Part shown: positions 27,631 to 36,060 of the stretch, piece after piece
How the letters are laid out: each line of letters opens with the position of its first letter
Position numbering within the stretch: the first letter of the stretch is position 1
Assembly (NCBI RefSeq): GCF_003441595.1
Contig: NZ_CP031848.1
Coordinates: forward strand, 930,001 to 994,000
DNA: 64,000 nucleotides
Direction of reading: 5' to 3'
Source: Marinobacter sp. Arc7-DN-1
GTDB taxonomy: Bacteria > Pseudomonadota > Gammaproteobacteria > Pseudomonadales > Oleiphilaceae
Notes under the pieces: generated by a model
Seen by the model: only the letters and a program-made list of their open reading frames with translations
The model's database searches: none
Told to the model about the DNA's origin: nothing
Made by a program: the position numbers and the translations under genes

Positions 27631-27769
27631 GAAACCTTCCTGAAAAAGTCGGTGGCCGTTTGATAAATCCGGCATTATACCGGCCCTCAACAGGTTTCGC
27701 ATGATCGGGGCGTTTCCGAGGCCAGATAAATCCCGGCATTGGCACCTTATTTTGCGACAATCACCACTT

Positions 27770-27804
27770 TTGCGACAAAAACCAAATATCTGTTATATTA
27801 TAAC
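27770..27804 (+). promoter_or_regulatory. znuA promoter with overlapping Zur-type operator
   Basis: TTGCGA (27770-27775), 18-nt spacer, TATATT (27794-27799). Overlapping the -10 box is the perfect palindrome GTTATATTATAAC (27792-27804), which matches the core of the gammaproteobacterial Zur box. Zinc-loaded Zur bound here would block RNA polymerase. A direct repeat TTTTGCGACAA (27750-27760 and 27769-27779) lies just upstream. Confidence 0.75.
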
Positions 27805-27837
27805 GTTACATATTCAATCGCAGGATCCGAAACACCC

Positions 27838-28755
27838 ATGCGCGCTCCCGGAAAAGCACTTTCACTGGCACTCGGTGCCAGCACCCTCCTTGTAAGCGAC
27901 CTTCTGCATGCCGAAACCCGTATTGTTACCTCCATCAAGCCTGTCGAGCTGATCGTCCGCGCCATTGCCACGGAAGACATGCAGACAACCAGTCTGGTTC
28001 CAGCGGGCTCAAGCCCCCACAACTACACCATGAAACCTTCCCAGCGGCGCGCCCTGGAAAATGCCGACGTAATTTTCTGGGTGGGACCGGAGATGGAAAA
28101 CTTTCTGTACCGGCTTCTGTCGGGACAAGAGTTCAGCAGCCGCACCGTGACACTGATGGCAGGCGAGCACGAGCCCGACAACGCCGGGCAAAACGATCAT
28201 GATGCTCACGGCCACGATCATGGCAATGGTGAAGACCCGCACACCTGGCTTGATCCCGAGCTGGCCATCGAAATGGCTGAGACCATTCGCGACGCACTGG
28301 TCCGACTGGAAGGCGTCAACATTCCGGCCATGGATCAGAACTTCGAGCAGTTCCAGGCCAGTGTTCGGGAAACTGAGAGCGCCATTCGTGCCCGGCTGGC
28401 GCCAGCGCACGACATCAGCCTGTTCTCCTACCACAGTGCCTTCACCCGATTTGCTGATCACTACGACCTGAAACTGGAAGGTGTTCTGACACTGAACCCG
28501 GAGCTCTCACCGGGCGCACGTCATATTGCCGAGGTTCAGGGCAAACTGCGCAAAGGCCACCACCCTTGCCTGCTGACCGAGCCCCAGTTTAATCAGCAAT
28601 GGTGGAAATCGATCACGCAAAATCTGGATGTCACATTCAGTACCTGGGATCCACTGGCGACGGAGATCATGGTCACTGCGGATGGCTATAACGATTTTCA
28701 GCACAGCATGGCCGATGCCGTGCTCAAATGCCTACCAGAGAATACTCAGCATTAA
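27838..28755 (+). CDS. znuA: Zinc ABC transporter periplasmic binding protein ZnuA
   Basis: Captures Zn2+ in the periplasm for a ZnuBC-type importer. The 305-aa precursor starts at ATG 27838 with AGGA upstream. It has a signal peptide ending near residue 24 (LLHAE) and the cluster A-I features SIKPVELIV and AGSSPHNYTMKPSQ. A His/Asp-rich loop lies at about 115-135 (NDHDAHGHDHGNG), followed by EDPHTWLDP, which is characteristic of zinc-specific members. A Zur box overlaps the promoter. znuB, znuC and zur are not adjacent, which is unusual; they must be elsewhere. The 3' end overlaps the convergent AEC gene by 24 nt. Confidence 0.92.
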   Translation: MRAPGKALSLALGASTLLVSDLLHAETRIVTSIKPVELIVRAIATEDMQTTSLVPAGSSPHNYTMKPSQRRALENADVIFWVGPEMENFLYRLLSGQEFSSRTVTLMAGEHEPDNAGQNDHDAHGHDHGNGEDPHTWLDPELAIEMAETIRDALVRLEGVNIPAMDQNFEQFQASVRETESAIRARLAPAHDISLFSYHSAFTRFADHYDLKLEGVLTLNPELSPGARHIAEVQGKLRKGHHPCLLTEPQFNQQWWKSITQNLDVTFSTWDPLATEIMVTADGYNDFQHSMADAVLKCLPENTQH

Positions 28756-29646
28756 AGGGATGGAAGCGATGGCCAGCAGGGTCTGGCCACTGATGATAGC
28801 CGCCATCAGTGGGGCATCGCCTCCCAACTGGCGAGCCAGGATATAAGCAGATGTGGCAGTCGGCAGGGCCGCCAGCAAAACAGCAACTTGCACCATCAGT
28901 CCGTCGAGGCCCAGCAACAGCGCCAGCCCGGCAGTCATCAGGGGAAAAGCCACCAGCTTCAGAACGGAGGAGACGATGAAAGGCAGTGACGCTCCGCGCA
29001 ACGCCTTCAATTGAAGACCCGCGCCGACCGTCATCAACCCCATGGGCAAAGCCAGATTACTGAGTGGCTCAAGTATGCCGCCGATCAGGGGATGGAAACC
29101 AATTTCGAAAAAGCTCCAGACAACACCGGTAACCGAGCCAACAATCAACGGATTGGTGCCAATGGCCCGGAACACCGGCCCAAGCCGTACCGGCCCGTCC
29201 GTCGCCACCAGAGAAAACATCAGGATGCATAGGAGGTTGAGCAGCGGCACCATGACGGCAACCGCTATTGCGGTCAACGACAACCCCTCATCGCCCAGCA
29301 ACATGCCCCCGGCAGCCAGGCCAACGTAGGAGTTGAACCGGATGGCACCCTGGTAAACGGATGAAAACACCGGACCACTCCAGCGCCAGAACCATTGCAC
29401 CATCGCCAGAACCAGGGTCATCGCTAACAGCATGGACCCGATCAGAACCGCTATTTCGCCGTAGGCCGAGGCTGGCAAGCGTGCCTGCCCCAGCTTGAAA
29501 ACCAGCATCGCCGGGAACAGTACGTAATAGGTAAAGCGCTCCGCCTGGGGCCAGAAATCGCCACCCGGAAAATCAATACGCCGGAACAGATGCCCGAACA
29601 TGATCAGGACAAATACCGGCAGCAGAGCCTGTACCATCAGGGGCAT
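28732..29646 (-). CDS. AEC-family (auxin efflux carrier) permease
   Basis: Inner-membrane carrier of the auxin efflux carrier/BART group. The 304-aa protein has about ten hydrophobic segments in two repeats. It has the family N-terminus LLPVFVLIMFGHLFRR, the Asn/Gly-rich crossover RFNSYVGLAAGGMLLGDEG in the first half, and a final QTLLAIASIPLMLSIL. Members export or import organic acids such as malate; the substrate cannot be read here. Start at ATG 29646, with GGAG at 9 nt; the longer frame to 29829 is not membrane-like. Gene overlaps znuA tail to tail. Confidence 0.85.
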   Translation of the reverse strand: MPLMVQALLPVFVLIMFGHLFRRIDFPGGDFWPQAERFTYYVLFPAMLVFKLGQARLPASAYGEIAVLIGSMLLAMTLVLAMVQWFWRWSGPVFSSVYQGAIRFNSYVGLAAGGMLLGDEGLSLTAIAVAVMVPLLNLLCILMFSLVATDGPVRLGPVFRAIGTNPLIVGSVTGVVWSFFEIGFHPLIGGILEPLSNLALPMGLMTVGAGLQLKALRGASLPFIVSSVLKLVAFPLMTAGLALLLGLDGLMVQVAVLLAALPTATSAYILARQLGGDAPLMAAIISGQTLLAIASIPLMLSILW

Positions 29647-29894
29647 ACGCGCAAACTCCAAGACCTGAAGAGGACGGGCGTAGAACCGCCCGTTATTAGC
29701 AAGCCATGGAGGATAGCAAAAGCCTGCCGCATCGTCCTGTCGCGGCCATGCAAAGCGCAGGCACCCCGGAAAAAACTGCGCTGATCTGGCTCCAGGCAAA
29801 ATGACAACTGCCGACAGGCCCGGCTCCAACGAGTCACATCTTCAAGTTGCCATCGGGTACCTTGTGAGCCAGGCGCGCGCTGCTCGCCAGGGGG

Positions 29895-30311
29895 CTAAGC
29901 GTGTTTCAGTTTGTTTCTAGCGCCGCGCTTGGCCACACCGGCCTTCAATCCACGACGCCCATAATGAGTATAAGTAGCAGTGGCAGTTCTGGTTACTCGT
30001 GGCTCAGCCGGCTCAGCTCGCAGGTTTACTCCGAGGCCTTTCAAAATGCGATTGATCGTATCGAATCGCGGCTTCGCTCCAGGGGTCAGAGCCTTGTAGA
30101 GAGACTCCCTGCCAAGTCCTGTATCTTCGGCGAGCTTGGTCATACCCCGCGCCCTGGCAACTTCTCCCAGAGCTTCCAGAAGTTCATCCATATCACCATC
30201 TGCCAGGATCTCCGACAGGTAGGCAACAATTACCTCATCATCATCCAGGTATTCAGCTGCATCGAATGGGCGAACACCGTATTTTTCCATTGCTTCCTGA
30301 TTAACAGTCAT
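29895..30311 (-). CDS. HTH antitoxin of RelE/HigBA-type addiction module, long basic tail
   Basis: Antitoxin of the TIGR02684 type. The N-terminal half begins TVNQEAMEKYGVRPFDAAEYLDD. It is followed by a Xre-like helix-turn-helix (about 55-100) containing LAEDTGLGRESLYKAL and FDTINRILKGLGV. Antitoxins of this family usually end soon after the HTH at about 95-100 aa. This one runs to 138 aa with a Lys/Arg-rich tail. The ATG at 30311 has GAGG at 8 nt spacing; an upstream GTG at 30320 is in frame. It lies 12 nt after the toxin stop. It should neutralise the toxin and repress the operon. Confidence 0.85.
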   Translation of the reverse strand: MTVNQEAMEKYGVRPFDAAEYLDDDEVIVAYLSEILADGDMDELLEALGEVARARGMTKLAEDTGLGRESLYKALTPGAKPRFDTINRILKGLGVNLRAEPAEPRVTRTATATYTHYGRRGLKAGVAKRGARNKLKHA

Positions 30312-30323
30312 TTTCACCACCTC

Positions 30324-30629
30324 TCACGGCTTTTTTCCGTGAATATCAGCGGCCATTTCCTTGGCCCTTGCTATATCTTTTTCCTGCGTGGACTTGTCTC
30401 CACCGACCAACAGCCAATAAACCTTGTCCTTCACCATCGTGTAATAGAGACGGTACCCCGGACCGTTAAAAAGGCGCATCTCCGAGACGTCATCTCCAAC
30501 AGGCTCATGGTCTCCAAAGTTGCCCTTACGCGCTCTTTTTATTCGGCGAATCACGCTCGCCTTTCCAATCGGGTCCCTCAGCTTGGACAACCAACTGGCG
30601 AATTCTTCCGTTTCGTTCAGTTCGTTCAT
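30324..30629 (-). CDS. RelE/ParE-superfamily toxin (addiction module killer, HigB-like)
   Basis: Toxin of the TIGR02683 group. The 101-aa basic protein has ETEEFASWLSKLRDPIGK near the start, then RIKRARKGNFGDHEPVGDDVSEMRL (quoted in parts), the GPGYRLYYT core strand and the C-terminal WLLVGGDKSTQEKDIARAKE that are diagnostic of the family. Relatives are ribosome-dependent mRNA interferases. The toxin precedes the antitoxin, as in higBA. Start ATG 30629; an upstream TTG at 30635 is less likely. The module lies between the AEC gene and a broken integrase, in a region that looks acquired. Confidence 0.88.
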   Translation of the reverse strand: MNELNETEEFASWLSKLRDPIGKASVIRRIKRARKGNFGDHEPVGDDVSEMRLFNGPGYRLYYTMVKDKVYWLLVGGDKSTQEKDIARAKEMAADIHGKKP

Positions 30630-30635
30630 GATCAA

Positions 30636-30990
30636 AGTGTATCCAACTGAATACAGAAAAACAATTCAGGAATAGTCCGGGATAGTACGCAAGCCTGCAT
30701 TACCAATACACCGCTCCAGCTCGAAAAGGACCGCCAAAGATGAAAGCGACCCTAATCCGCAGAATCCTGGAACCCTGCAAGCTATGGACATGCGTCAGCC
30801 GGCGCCGGAATTAAAGCAAATGGACCTGGAAGAACAGGGCGAGGTGCTGGAGCTCCCTGAGAAGCGCGGGAAGTCTATCGAGACAATCAGCCTGCGGGAG
30901 CTTTCGCTGATCATTCAGTACCACCAGAAACAGAAGCCGATTGAGTCTTTCAAGATGCAAGGGGGTCAGAGTTCACATTTCACAATGTTT
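30636..30990. other. Unassigned DNA between toxin gene and integrase remnant
   Basis: I cannot assign a gene here. A plus-strand frame from 30784 starts MDMRQPAPELKQMDLEEQGE and looks like a gene fragment, but it runs on antisense through the integrase remnant and has no recognisable domain. At 30962-30976 there is a single unpaired GGGGTCAGAGTTCAC, a half-match to the palindromic repeat family of this window. The stretch is best read as decayed accessory DNA. Confidence 0.4.
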
Positions 30991-31449
30991 TTACAGTTGG
31001 TCGCTCTGGCTATCGACAGGAGCCGGGCGCCACTTCCACCCATCATATTTGTCGTGTGGCTCATGCTGACTCAGGTGGGTATACCTCTGCAGAGAAGACC
31101 AGGTGGCATGCTCACTCACTCCTGCCACACTCGAAATATCCCACCCTCGCTCAAAACAACCAGCTTATGCACTCATGCCTGAGATCATTGAAGTGCGGGT
31201 CTGGGATGCCCAGTAACTTGCACCAATCGGTGAACCGGGCACTGATGGACTTTGAGTTGAAGGGAAAGATCCGCTCATCCAGTCGCCAATAGTGACACCG
31301 CGATGACGAACCTTATCGATGGCCCCGGGCTCCTGGAGCTCCAACTCACGGCTCACGGCGGCTTGCCCAATCTTTCGCCAAAGCCTTACGGTCAAAGGTG
31401 CGGCTTTCGCGATATACTACCTTCCAAAATGGTGAAAAACGGGCAATAA
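30991..31449 (-). pseudogene. Tyrosine-recombinase (phage-type integrase) pseudogene beside dusA
   Basis: Three frame-shifted pieces on the minus strand read together as an integrase. Piece 1 (about 31449-31350), in the arm-binding domain, gives VVYRESRTFDRKALAKDWAS then RRE. A 7-bp tandem duplication (CCGTGAG twice) shifts to piece 2, ELELQEPGAIDKVRHRGVT then IGDW. The central catalytic part is deleted. Piece 3 has RIFPFNSKSISARFT, LGIPDPHFNDLRHECISW and, after one extra T, ERGWDISSVAGVSEHATW and SLQRYTHLS with the catalytic-type Tyr. Integrases that insert into the 5' end of dusA are an established class, and dusA starts right beside this remnant. Confidence 0.8.
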
Positions 31450-32508
31450 ATGGTCTATATTAGTGACGCAGAAAAGGCAGGAAATTCAGCGGTAAGCAGC
31501 GGTAACACTGGCGATGGGCCGTCTCGGAAGTTTTGCGTAGCACCAATGATGGACTGGACCACCAGCCACTATCGCTACCTGGCGCGGCAGCTTAGCCGGC
31601 ACACCCTGCTCTACACCGAGATGGTAACCACCGGGGCGTTGATCCATGGCGATACCGCACGCTTCCTCCGCCACGACGAAGCCGAATACCCGCTGGCGTT
31701 GCAGCTGGGTGGCAGTGATGCCGGTGAGCTGGCGCACTGTGCGAGGCTTGCAGAACAGTATGGATTTGATGAGGTAAACCTGAATGTTGGCTGCCCCAGC
31801 GACCGGGTGCAGAACAACATGATCGGCGCCTGCCTGATGGGGCACCCGGACAAGGTGGCTGAAGGCGTCCGCGCCATGATTGAGGCAACGGATCTGCCGG
31901 TTACCGTGAAACACCGGATCGGGATCGATGGCCGGGAATCCTGGGACGATCTGTGTGAATTCGTGGAAAAGGTGGCCGCTGCCGGCTGCCGGACCTTTAT
32001 CGTGCATGCCCGCATTGCCATTCTGGAGGGCCTCAGTCCGAAGGAGAACCGGGATATACCGCCGCTCAAATACGACTGGGTATACCGCCTGAAGGCCAAA
32101 TACCCGCACCTGGAAATGATCATTAACGGCGGCATCAAGACCTTCGACGAGTGCCACGGACACCTCCGGCACACCGACGGCGTAATGCTCGGCCGGGAGG
32201 CCTATCATAACCCCTGGCTGCTCGCCGGCGTTGACCCGGAGTTCTTCGGACAGGCCGCGCCCGTAGAAACGCGCCACCAGGCGCTGCGGGCAACGCTCCC
32301 GTTCATTCAGAGCGAGCTGGACCGGGGCGTGTTCCTCACCCACATGTCCAGGCATCTTCTCGGCCTGTTCCACGGCCAGCCCGGCGGACGGCGGTTCCGG
32401 CGCTACATCAGCGAGAATGCCCACAAACCCGGCGCTGGCCTGGAAGTCATCGAGACCGCCCTGGAAAAGGTGAGGGAGCCGGTCAGTCCGGAGATTGCCG
32501 AAGCTTAA
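31450..32508 (+). CDS. dusA: tRNA-dihydrouridine(20/20a) synthase DusA
   Basis: FMN enzyme that reduces U20/U20a of tRNA D-loops. The 352-aa product has the barrel start FCVAPMMDWT at 28-37, then GSDAGELAHCA. Catalytic Cys115 is in VNLNVGCPSDRVQ. The HRIGID and NGGIK motifs and a C-terminal helical RNA-binding part (HMSRHLLGLFHGQPGGRRFRRYI) follow. The first 27 residues (MVYISDAEKAGNSAVSSGNT and on) are not conserved and may have been supplied when an element integrated at the 5' end; the gene abuts an integrase remnant. Only a weak Shine-Dalgarno is visible. Confidence 0.95.
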   Translation: MVYISDAEKAGNSAVSSGNTGDGPSRKFCVAPMMDWTTSHYRYLARQLSRHTLLYTEMVTTGALIHGDTARFLRHDEAEYPLALQLGGSDAGELAHCARLAEQYGFDEVNLNVGCPSDRVQNNMIGACLMGHPDKVAEGVRAMIEATDLPVTVKHRIGIDGRESWDDLCEFVEKVAAAGCRTFIVHARIAILEGLSPKENRDIPPLKYDWVYRLKAKYPHLEMIINGGIKTFDECHGHLRHTDGVMLGREAYHNPWLLAGVDPEFFGQAAPVETRHQALRATLPFIQSELDRGVFLTHMSRHLLGLFHGQPGGRRFRRYISENAHKPGAGLEVIETALEKVREPVSPEIAEA

Positions 32509-32541
32509 TTGCTCTCAGTACACCCCATACCATTTGTTGTC

Positions 32542-32570
32542 TTGTTCCTGTCAGAGCGGCCCGTTATTGT
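32542..32570 (+). promoter_or_regulatory. Possible tal promoter
   Basis: TTGTTC (32542-32547) and TATTGT (32565-32570) with 17-nt spacing lie 66 nt before the transaldolase ATG. A small hairpin GCCCG-GGATT-CGGGC follows at about 32587-32601 in the leader. Confidence 0.4.
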
Positions 32571-32635
32571 AGGCATATAGCCAGCGCCCGGGATTCGGGC
32601 ACATCAATAACAAATCAACCGGGACAACAGGACGA

Positions 32636-33601
32636 ATGACCAGCAAGCTCGACCAACTGAAAACCATGACCACCGTAGTGGCAGACACCGGCGACATCGA
32701 CGCAATCGCCAAATGGCGGCCGGAAGATGCCACCACAAACCCGTCGCTTCTGCTTAAGGCGGCCGCCTCCGAGGCCTATCGCCCGATGCTGGACAAGGCA
32801 ATAGCCGAAGCCCGCCGCCACGGAGGATCAGATGCCGAGCAACTGACCATGGCGACGGATATGCTGGCCGTGTTTGCCGGCCGGGAAATCCTGAACCTGA
32901 TTCCTGGCGTGGTTTCCACCGAAGTCGATGCACGGCTTTCGTTTGACACCAAGGGGACTCTGGAACGGGCCCGCCGCCTGGTCGAGCTTTACGACAAGCA
33001 GGGTGTGGATGCCAGCCGTGTGCTGGTCAAGGTTGCGTCTACCTGGGAAGGTATCCGAGCCGCCGAGCAACTGGAGAAGGAAGGCATACATTGCAACCTT
33101 ACGCTCCTGTTCTCCTTTATCCAGGCTGCCGCCTGCGCCCAGGCCGGGGCATTCCTGATCTCGCCCTTCGTTGGGCGAATTCTGGATTGGCACCTGGCCA
33201 ACAGTGGCCGCGACAGCTATCCGGCCGCCGAAGATCCAGGCGTGCTTTCAGTAACCCGGATCTATAATTACTACAAGGCCAACGGCTTCAACACCGTGGT
33301 AATGGGGGCCAGCTTCCGCAACACTGGTGAAATCGAGATGCTCGCCGGCTGCGACCGACTGACGATCAGCCCTACCCTTTTACAGGAGCTGAAAGACGAC
33401 CAGGGCGGTCTGCCGCAACAACTGACGGCTGATTCGGCCAGCTCGCCGGATCGCTTTGGCACTATCGATGAAAAGCTGTTCCGCTGGGAATCCAACGAAG
33501 ATGCCATGGCCACGGAAAAGCTGGCCGATGGTATTCGCCGCTTTACGGCGGACCAGATTGAACTTGAAAACCGGGTCCGGCAGCTCGCGAAAGCCGCCTG
33601 A
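32636..33601 (+). CDS. tal: Transaldolase
   Basis: Transfers a dihydroxyacetone unit between sugar phosphates in the non-oxidative pentose phosphate pathway. The 321-aa class 1 enzyme begins [20 protein letters not shown]. It has [10 protein letters not shown] at 31-40 and the Schiff-base Lys132 in [11 protein letters not shown], the same residue number as E. coli TalB, and then GRILDW and the MGASFR motif. It is followed by the TerB-like gene 42 nt downstream, so the two may be co-transcribed. Na+-NQR marine bacteria such as this use the pathway for erythrose 4-phosphate, which the DAHP synthase two genes downstream consumes. Confidence 0.96.
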   Translation: MTSKLDQLKTMTTVVADTGDIDAIAKWRPEDATTNPSLLLKAAASEAYRPMLDKAIAEARRHGGSDAEQLTMATDMLAVFAGREILNLIPGVVSTEVDARLSFDTKGTLERARRLVELYDKQGVDASRVLVKVASTWEGIRAAEQLEKEGIHCNLTLLFSFIQAAACAQAGAFLISPFVGRILDWHLANSGRDSYPAAEDPGVLSVTRIYNYYKANGFNTVVMGASFRNTGEIEMLAGCDRLTISPTLLQELKDDQGGLPQQLTADSASSPDRFGTIDEKLFRWESNEDAMATEKLADGIRRFTADQIELENRVRQLAKAA

Positions 33602-33643
33602 CTCCGAGCCTGACACTGAACACAGGAGTACGACTGTCCGATC

Positions 33644-34093
33644 ATGATCGAGCGCCTGAAAAAACTGTTTGCGGGACCGGAAGCTGAAAACGAAAAGCCT
33701 GATAACCATCAGCTGGCCGTGGCAGCCACGGCGCTGATGGTGCAACTGTCCCGGGTTGATCAGCATGAAGATGAGCGGGAACTGCAGGCCATTGTCGATA
33801 GCGCGGTTAAAGCACACCAGGTCTCCCGGGCGGAAGCCGGGGAGATCCTGAAGGACGCCCTCAGCCACGCCGACGATGCCACCTCGCTTTATGAATTTAC
33901 CGGTCAGATCAACGAACATCTGGATCAGGAAGGCAAACAGGCACTGCTGGAAAGCATCTGGCGCGTGGCCTTTGCGGACGGGCGCATCGACAAATACGAA
34001 GAACACCTTATTCGCCGCATGGCGGACCTGCTGCACCTTAACCATCGGGAATACATGCAGGCGCGGCACCGCGCGGAAGGGGCCGGTTCATAA
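33644..34093 (+). CDS. TerB-family (tellurite resistance-like) protein
   Basis: A 149-aa all-helical acidic protein with the TerB fold. The signature pattern of repeated acidic residues around helices is visible in MVQLSRVDQHEDERELQAI (metal-binding-like Asp/Glu) and again in RVAFADGRIDKYEEHLIRRM, with a final HLNHREYMQAR. Stand-alone TerB proteins of this kind are common in proteobacteria with no link to tellurite; function unknown. It lies between tal and the DAHP synthase gene, 11 nt before the latter, probably in one operon. Confidence 0.82.
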   Translation: MIERLKKLFAGPEAENEKPDNHQLAVAATALMVQLSRVDQHEDERELQAIVDSAVKAHQVSRAEAGEILKDALSHADDATSLYEFTGQINEHLDQEGKQALLESIWRVAFADGRIDKYEEHLIRRMADLLHLNHREYMQARHRAEGAGS

Positions 34094-34104
34094 AAGGAGA
34101 CAGC

Positions 34105-35232
34105 ATGTTAGCCATCCTTCACCCCAACACAGCTCTGGACAGTGAAGAATACCACCAGACAATGCATTACCTTGAGAATCTTCCGGGTGTTACCGTGCGG
34201 GTTCACGAGGTTCAGGGCGCCACCCAGCGGCTGACGGAAATCTATCTGCTGGGCGACACCAAACCCCTGAACAAGGAAGAAATCGAGGCACTTCCGGCGG
34301 TTGAGCGGGCCATTCGCATATCGGAGGATTACCGCATTCTCGGCCGTCACCGGGACGACCGGCGACAGAGCGGTTTCACCTACAATGGTGTGGAATTCAA
34401 TCAGACCAACCTGAACATCTTCGCCGGTTTGTGTGCTGTAGATGTACCCGAGCACGTCGACATGATGATGAAGGCTCTGGAGGAAAGTGGCGAAGTCTGC
34501 ACCCGGATGGGCGCCTACAAGCCGCGCACCAACCCCTATTCGTTCCAGGGGCATGGCAAGGGCTGCCTGCCCTGGGTGTTTGAGAAAGCCGGCAAACATG
34601 GCATCAAGGTGATCGCCATGGAGATCACCCACGAAAGCCATATTGAAGAAATCGACACCTGCCTGGAAAAACTCGGCCGGCCCACCGGTGTCATGCTGCA
34701 AGTAGGCACCCGGAACACCCAGAACTTCGAGCTGCTGAAGGCCATTGGCCGGCAGAGCACCTACCCCGTGCTGCTAAAGCGTGGTTTTGGCATCACCCTG
34801 AATGAATCCCTGAACGCCGCTGAGTACCTGGCCAGCGAAGGCAACGCCAACGTCATCTTCTGCCTGAGGGGCATGAAAACAGAGGCCGGTCAGCCCCATC
34901 GCAACATGGTGGATTTTGCCCATGTGCCTGCAGTCAAACGCCTGACCCGCATGCCGGTGTGCGTGGATCCTTCCCATTCGGTCGGGACCCGTGAGCAATC
35001 GCCGGATGGCATTCTCGATGTCATGCACGCGACAGCCCAGGGCGTTATCGCGGGCGCCAACATGGTGCTGGTGGACTTCCACCCGAAACCGGAAAAAGCC
35101 CTTGTGGATGGCCCCCAGGCCCTGCTGATGCACGAATTGCCGGCTTACCTCGAAGATATCCGTCTCTGCCATGACACCTGGAAGAAACGCCAGGCCATTT
35201 ATCAACGCCTGAAGGATGAAGCACCCGAATGA
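34105..35232 (+). CDS. 3-deoxy-7-phosphoheptulonate (DAHP) synthase, type I-beta
   Basis: First step of the shikimate pathway: condenses phosphoenolpyruvate and erythrose 4-phosphate. The 375-aa protein has a ferredoxin-like N-terminal regulatory domain (about 1-70) followed by the TIM barrel. Diagnostic segments are GAYKPRTNPYSFQGHG, VGTRNTQNFELL, LLKRGFG, FCLRGMKT and the metal-site VDPSHSVGTRE. These place it in the I-beta group (B. subtilis/Thermotoga type) rather than the AroFGH I-alpha group. The N-terminal domain is the probable feedback site. Its stop overlaps the next gene by 4 nt. Upstream tal supplies erythrose 4-phosphate. Confidence 0.92.
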   Translation: MLAILHPNTALDSEEYHQTMHYLENLPGVTVRVHEVQGATQRLTEIYLLGDTKPLNKEEIEALPAVERAIRISEDYRILGRHRDDRRQSGFTYNGVEFNQTNLNIFAGLCAVDVPEHVDMMMKALEESGEVCTRMGAYKPRTNPYSFQGHGKGCLPWVFEKAGKHGIKVIAMEITHESHIEEIDTCLEKLGRPTGVMLQVGTRNTQNFELLKAIGRQSTYPVLLKRGFGITLNESLNAAEYLASEGNANVIFCLRGMKTEAGQPHRNMVDFAHVPAVKRLTRMPVCVDPSHSVGTREQSPDGILDVMHATAQGVIAGANMVLVDFHPKPEKALVDGPQALLMHELPAYLEDIRLCHDTWKKRQAIYQRLKDEAPE

Positions 35233-36053
35233 TTGTGTACGGACACAGAGGCGCCAAAGGAGAGGCCCCGGAGAACACCCTGCCCGGCTTTGTGCACGCC
35301 TACCGCCACGGCATCCGGCACTTCGAACTGGATCTGGTACTGTCGAAGGACGGAAAGCCGGTGCTGGTGCACGACCTGTCGGTTGAACGCACCACCGGCC
35401 AGAAAGGCAGCATCAGCCAATACACCGCTGCCGAACTGGCGGCCATGGATGCAAGGCGCAATACCAGTTCATGGCCCAGGCCTACCGGTATACCGACACT
35501 GGAAGACCTTCTGGATAAGTTTGACGATCTGGAACACCTGCAACTGGAGGTCAAAAAGGACAGTCGCGCCAGGCTCAATATCCTCTGTAACCGGCTGACG
35601 GAGGTGATCCAGCGCCGGAGCCTGTATCAGACCGCCGCGATCACGTCGTCGGACACCTGGTTTCTGAAGGAAATCCGGCGGCGCAACAAAAACATCCGCA
35701 TCGGTCTGGTAACAGAAAGAAAGTTCCCGCGCCCCCTGAGCATGGCCAGCCGTCTGGGATGCGAGTACCTCTGCATTAACTGGAAGCTGTGCTCAAAGGA
35801 CCTTGTTGAACATGCACACCGCCGTGGCATGCACGTCTCCACCTGGACAGTGAACCGCATTCACGACATGCTGCAACTGGAAGAAATAGGGGTGGACAGC
35901 ATTATTACCGACTACCCCACCAGCACCCGGATATTTTTCGATAACCGGGCCAAGGCATTGTTGAGCTTGCCTGCGAGGGAAGCGCTAAATGTGGAGCCCG
36001 AGATGAACGTGGGGTCAGATGAAAGCCTTCATCTGACCCCTGGTTCGCACTGA
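35229..36053 (+). CDS. Glycerophosphodiester phosphodiesterase
   Basis: Hydrolyses deacylated phospholipids (glycerophosphodiesters) to glycerol 3-phosphate and an alcohol. The 274-aa protein has the GDPD signature: His6 and Arg7 in YGHRGAKGEAPENT, Glu33 and Asp35 in FELDLVLS, His48 in VLVHD, and a late WTVN motif. There is no signal peptide, so it is cytosolic, UgpQ-like. The final 15 or so residues (NVGSDESLHLTPGSH) are encoded by repeat copy C, so the natural C-terminus has been replaced. It overlaps the DAHP synthase gene by 4 nt. Confidence 0.9.
   Translation: MIVYGHRGAKGEAPENTLPGFVHAYRHGIRHFELDLVLSKDGKPVLVHDLSVERTTGQKGSISQYTAAELAAMDARRNTSSWPRPTGIPTLEDLLDKFDDLEHLQLEVKKDSRARLNILCNRLTEVIQRRSLYQTAAITSSDTWFLKEIRRRNKNIRIGLVTERKFPRPLSMASRLGCEYLCINWKLCSKDLVEHAHRRGMHVSTWTVNRIHDMLQLEEIGVDSIITDYPTSTRIFFDNRAKALLSLPAREALNVEPEMNVGSDESLHLTPGSH
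36011..36040. repeat. Palindromic repeat, copy C, inside the 3' end of the phosphodiesterase gene
   Basis: Arms GGGGTCAGATGAA (36011-36023) and TTCATCTGACCCC (36028-36040), loop AGCC. The arms are identical to copy A. The element ends 13 nt before the gene's stop and 21 nt before the convergent sthA stop, so it can form a hairpin in both transcripts. Confidence 0.88.
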
Positions 36054-36060
36054 AGCCGAA

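Noticed and set aside
30784..31182. Plus-strand frame of 132 codons in the accessory gap
   Set aside because: Its second half is antisense to the integrase remnant; the first half is unrecognised and may be a gene fragment, so it is not called as a gene.
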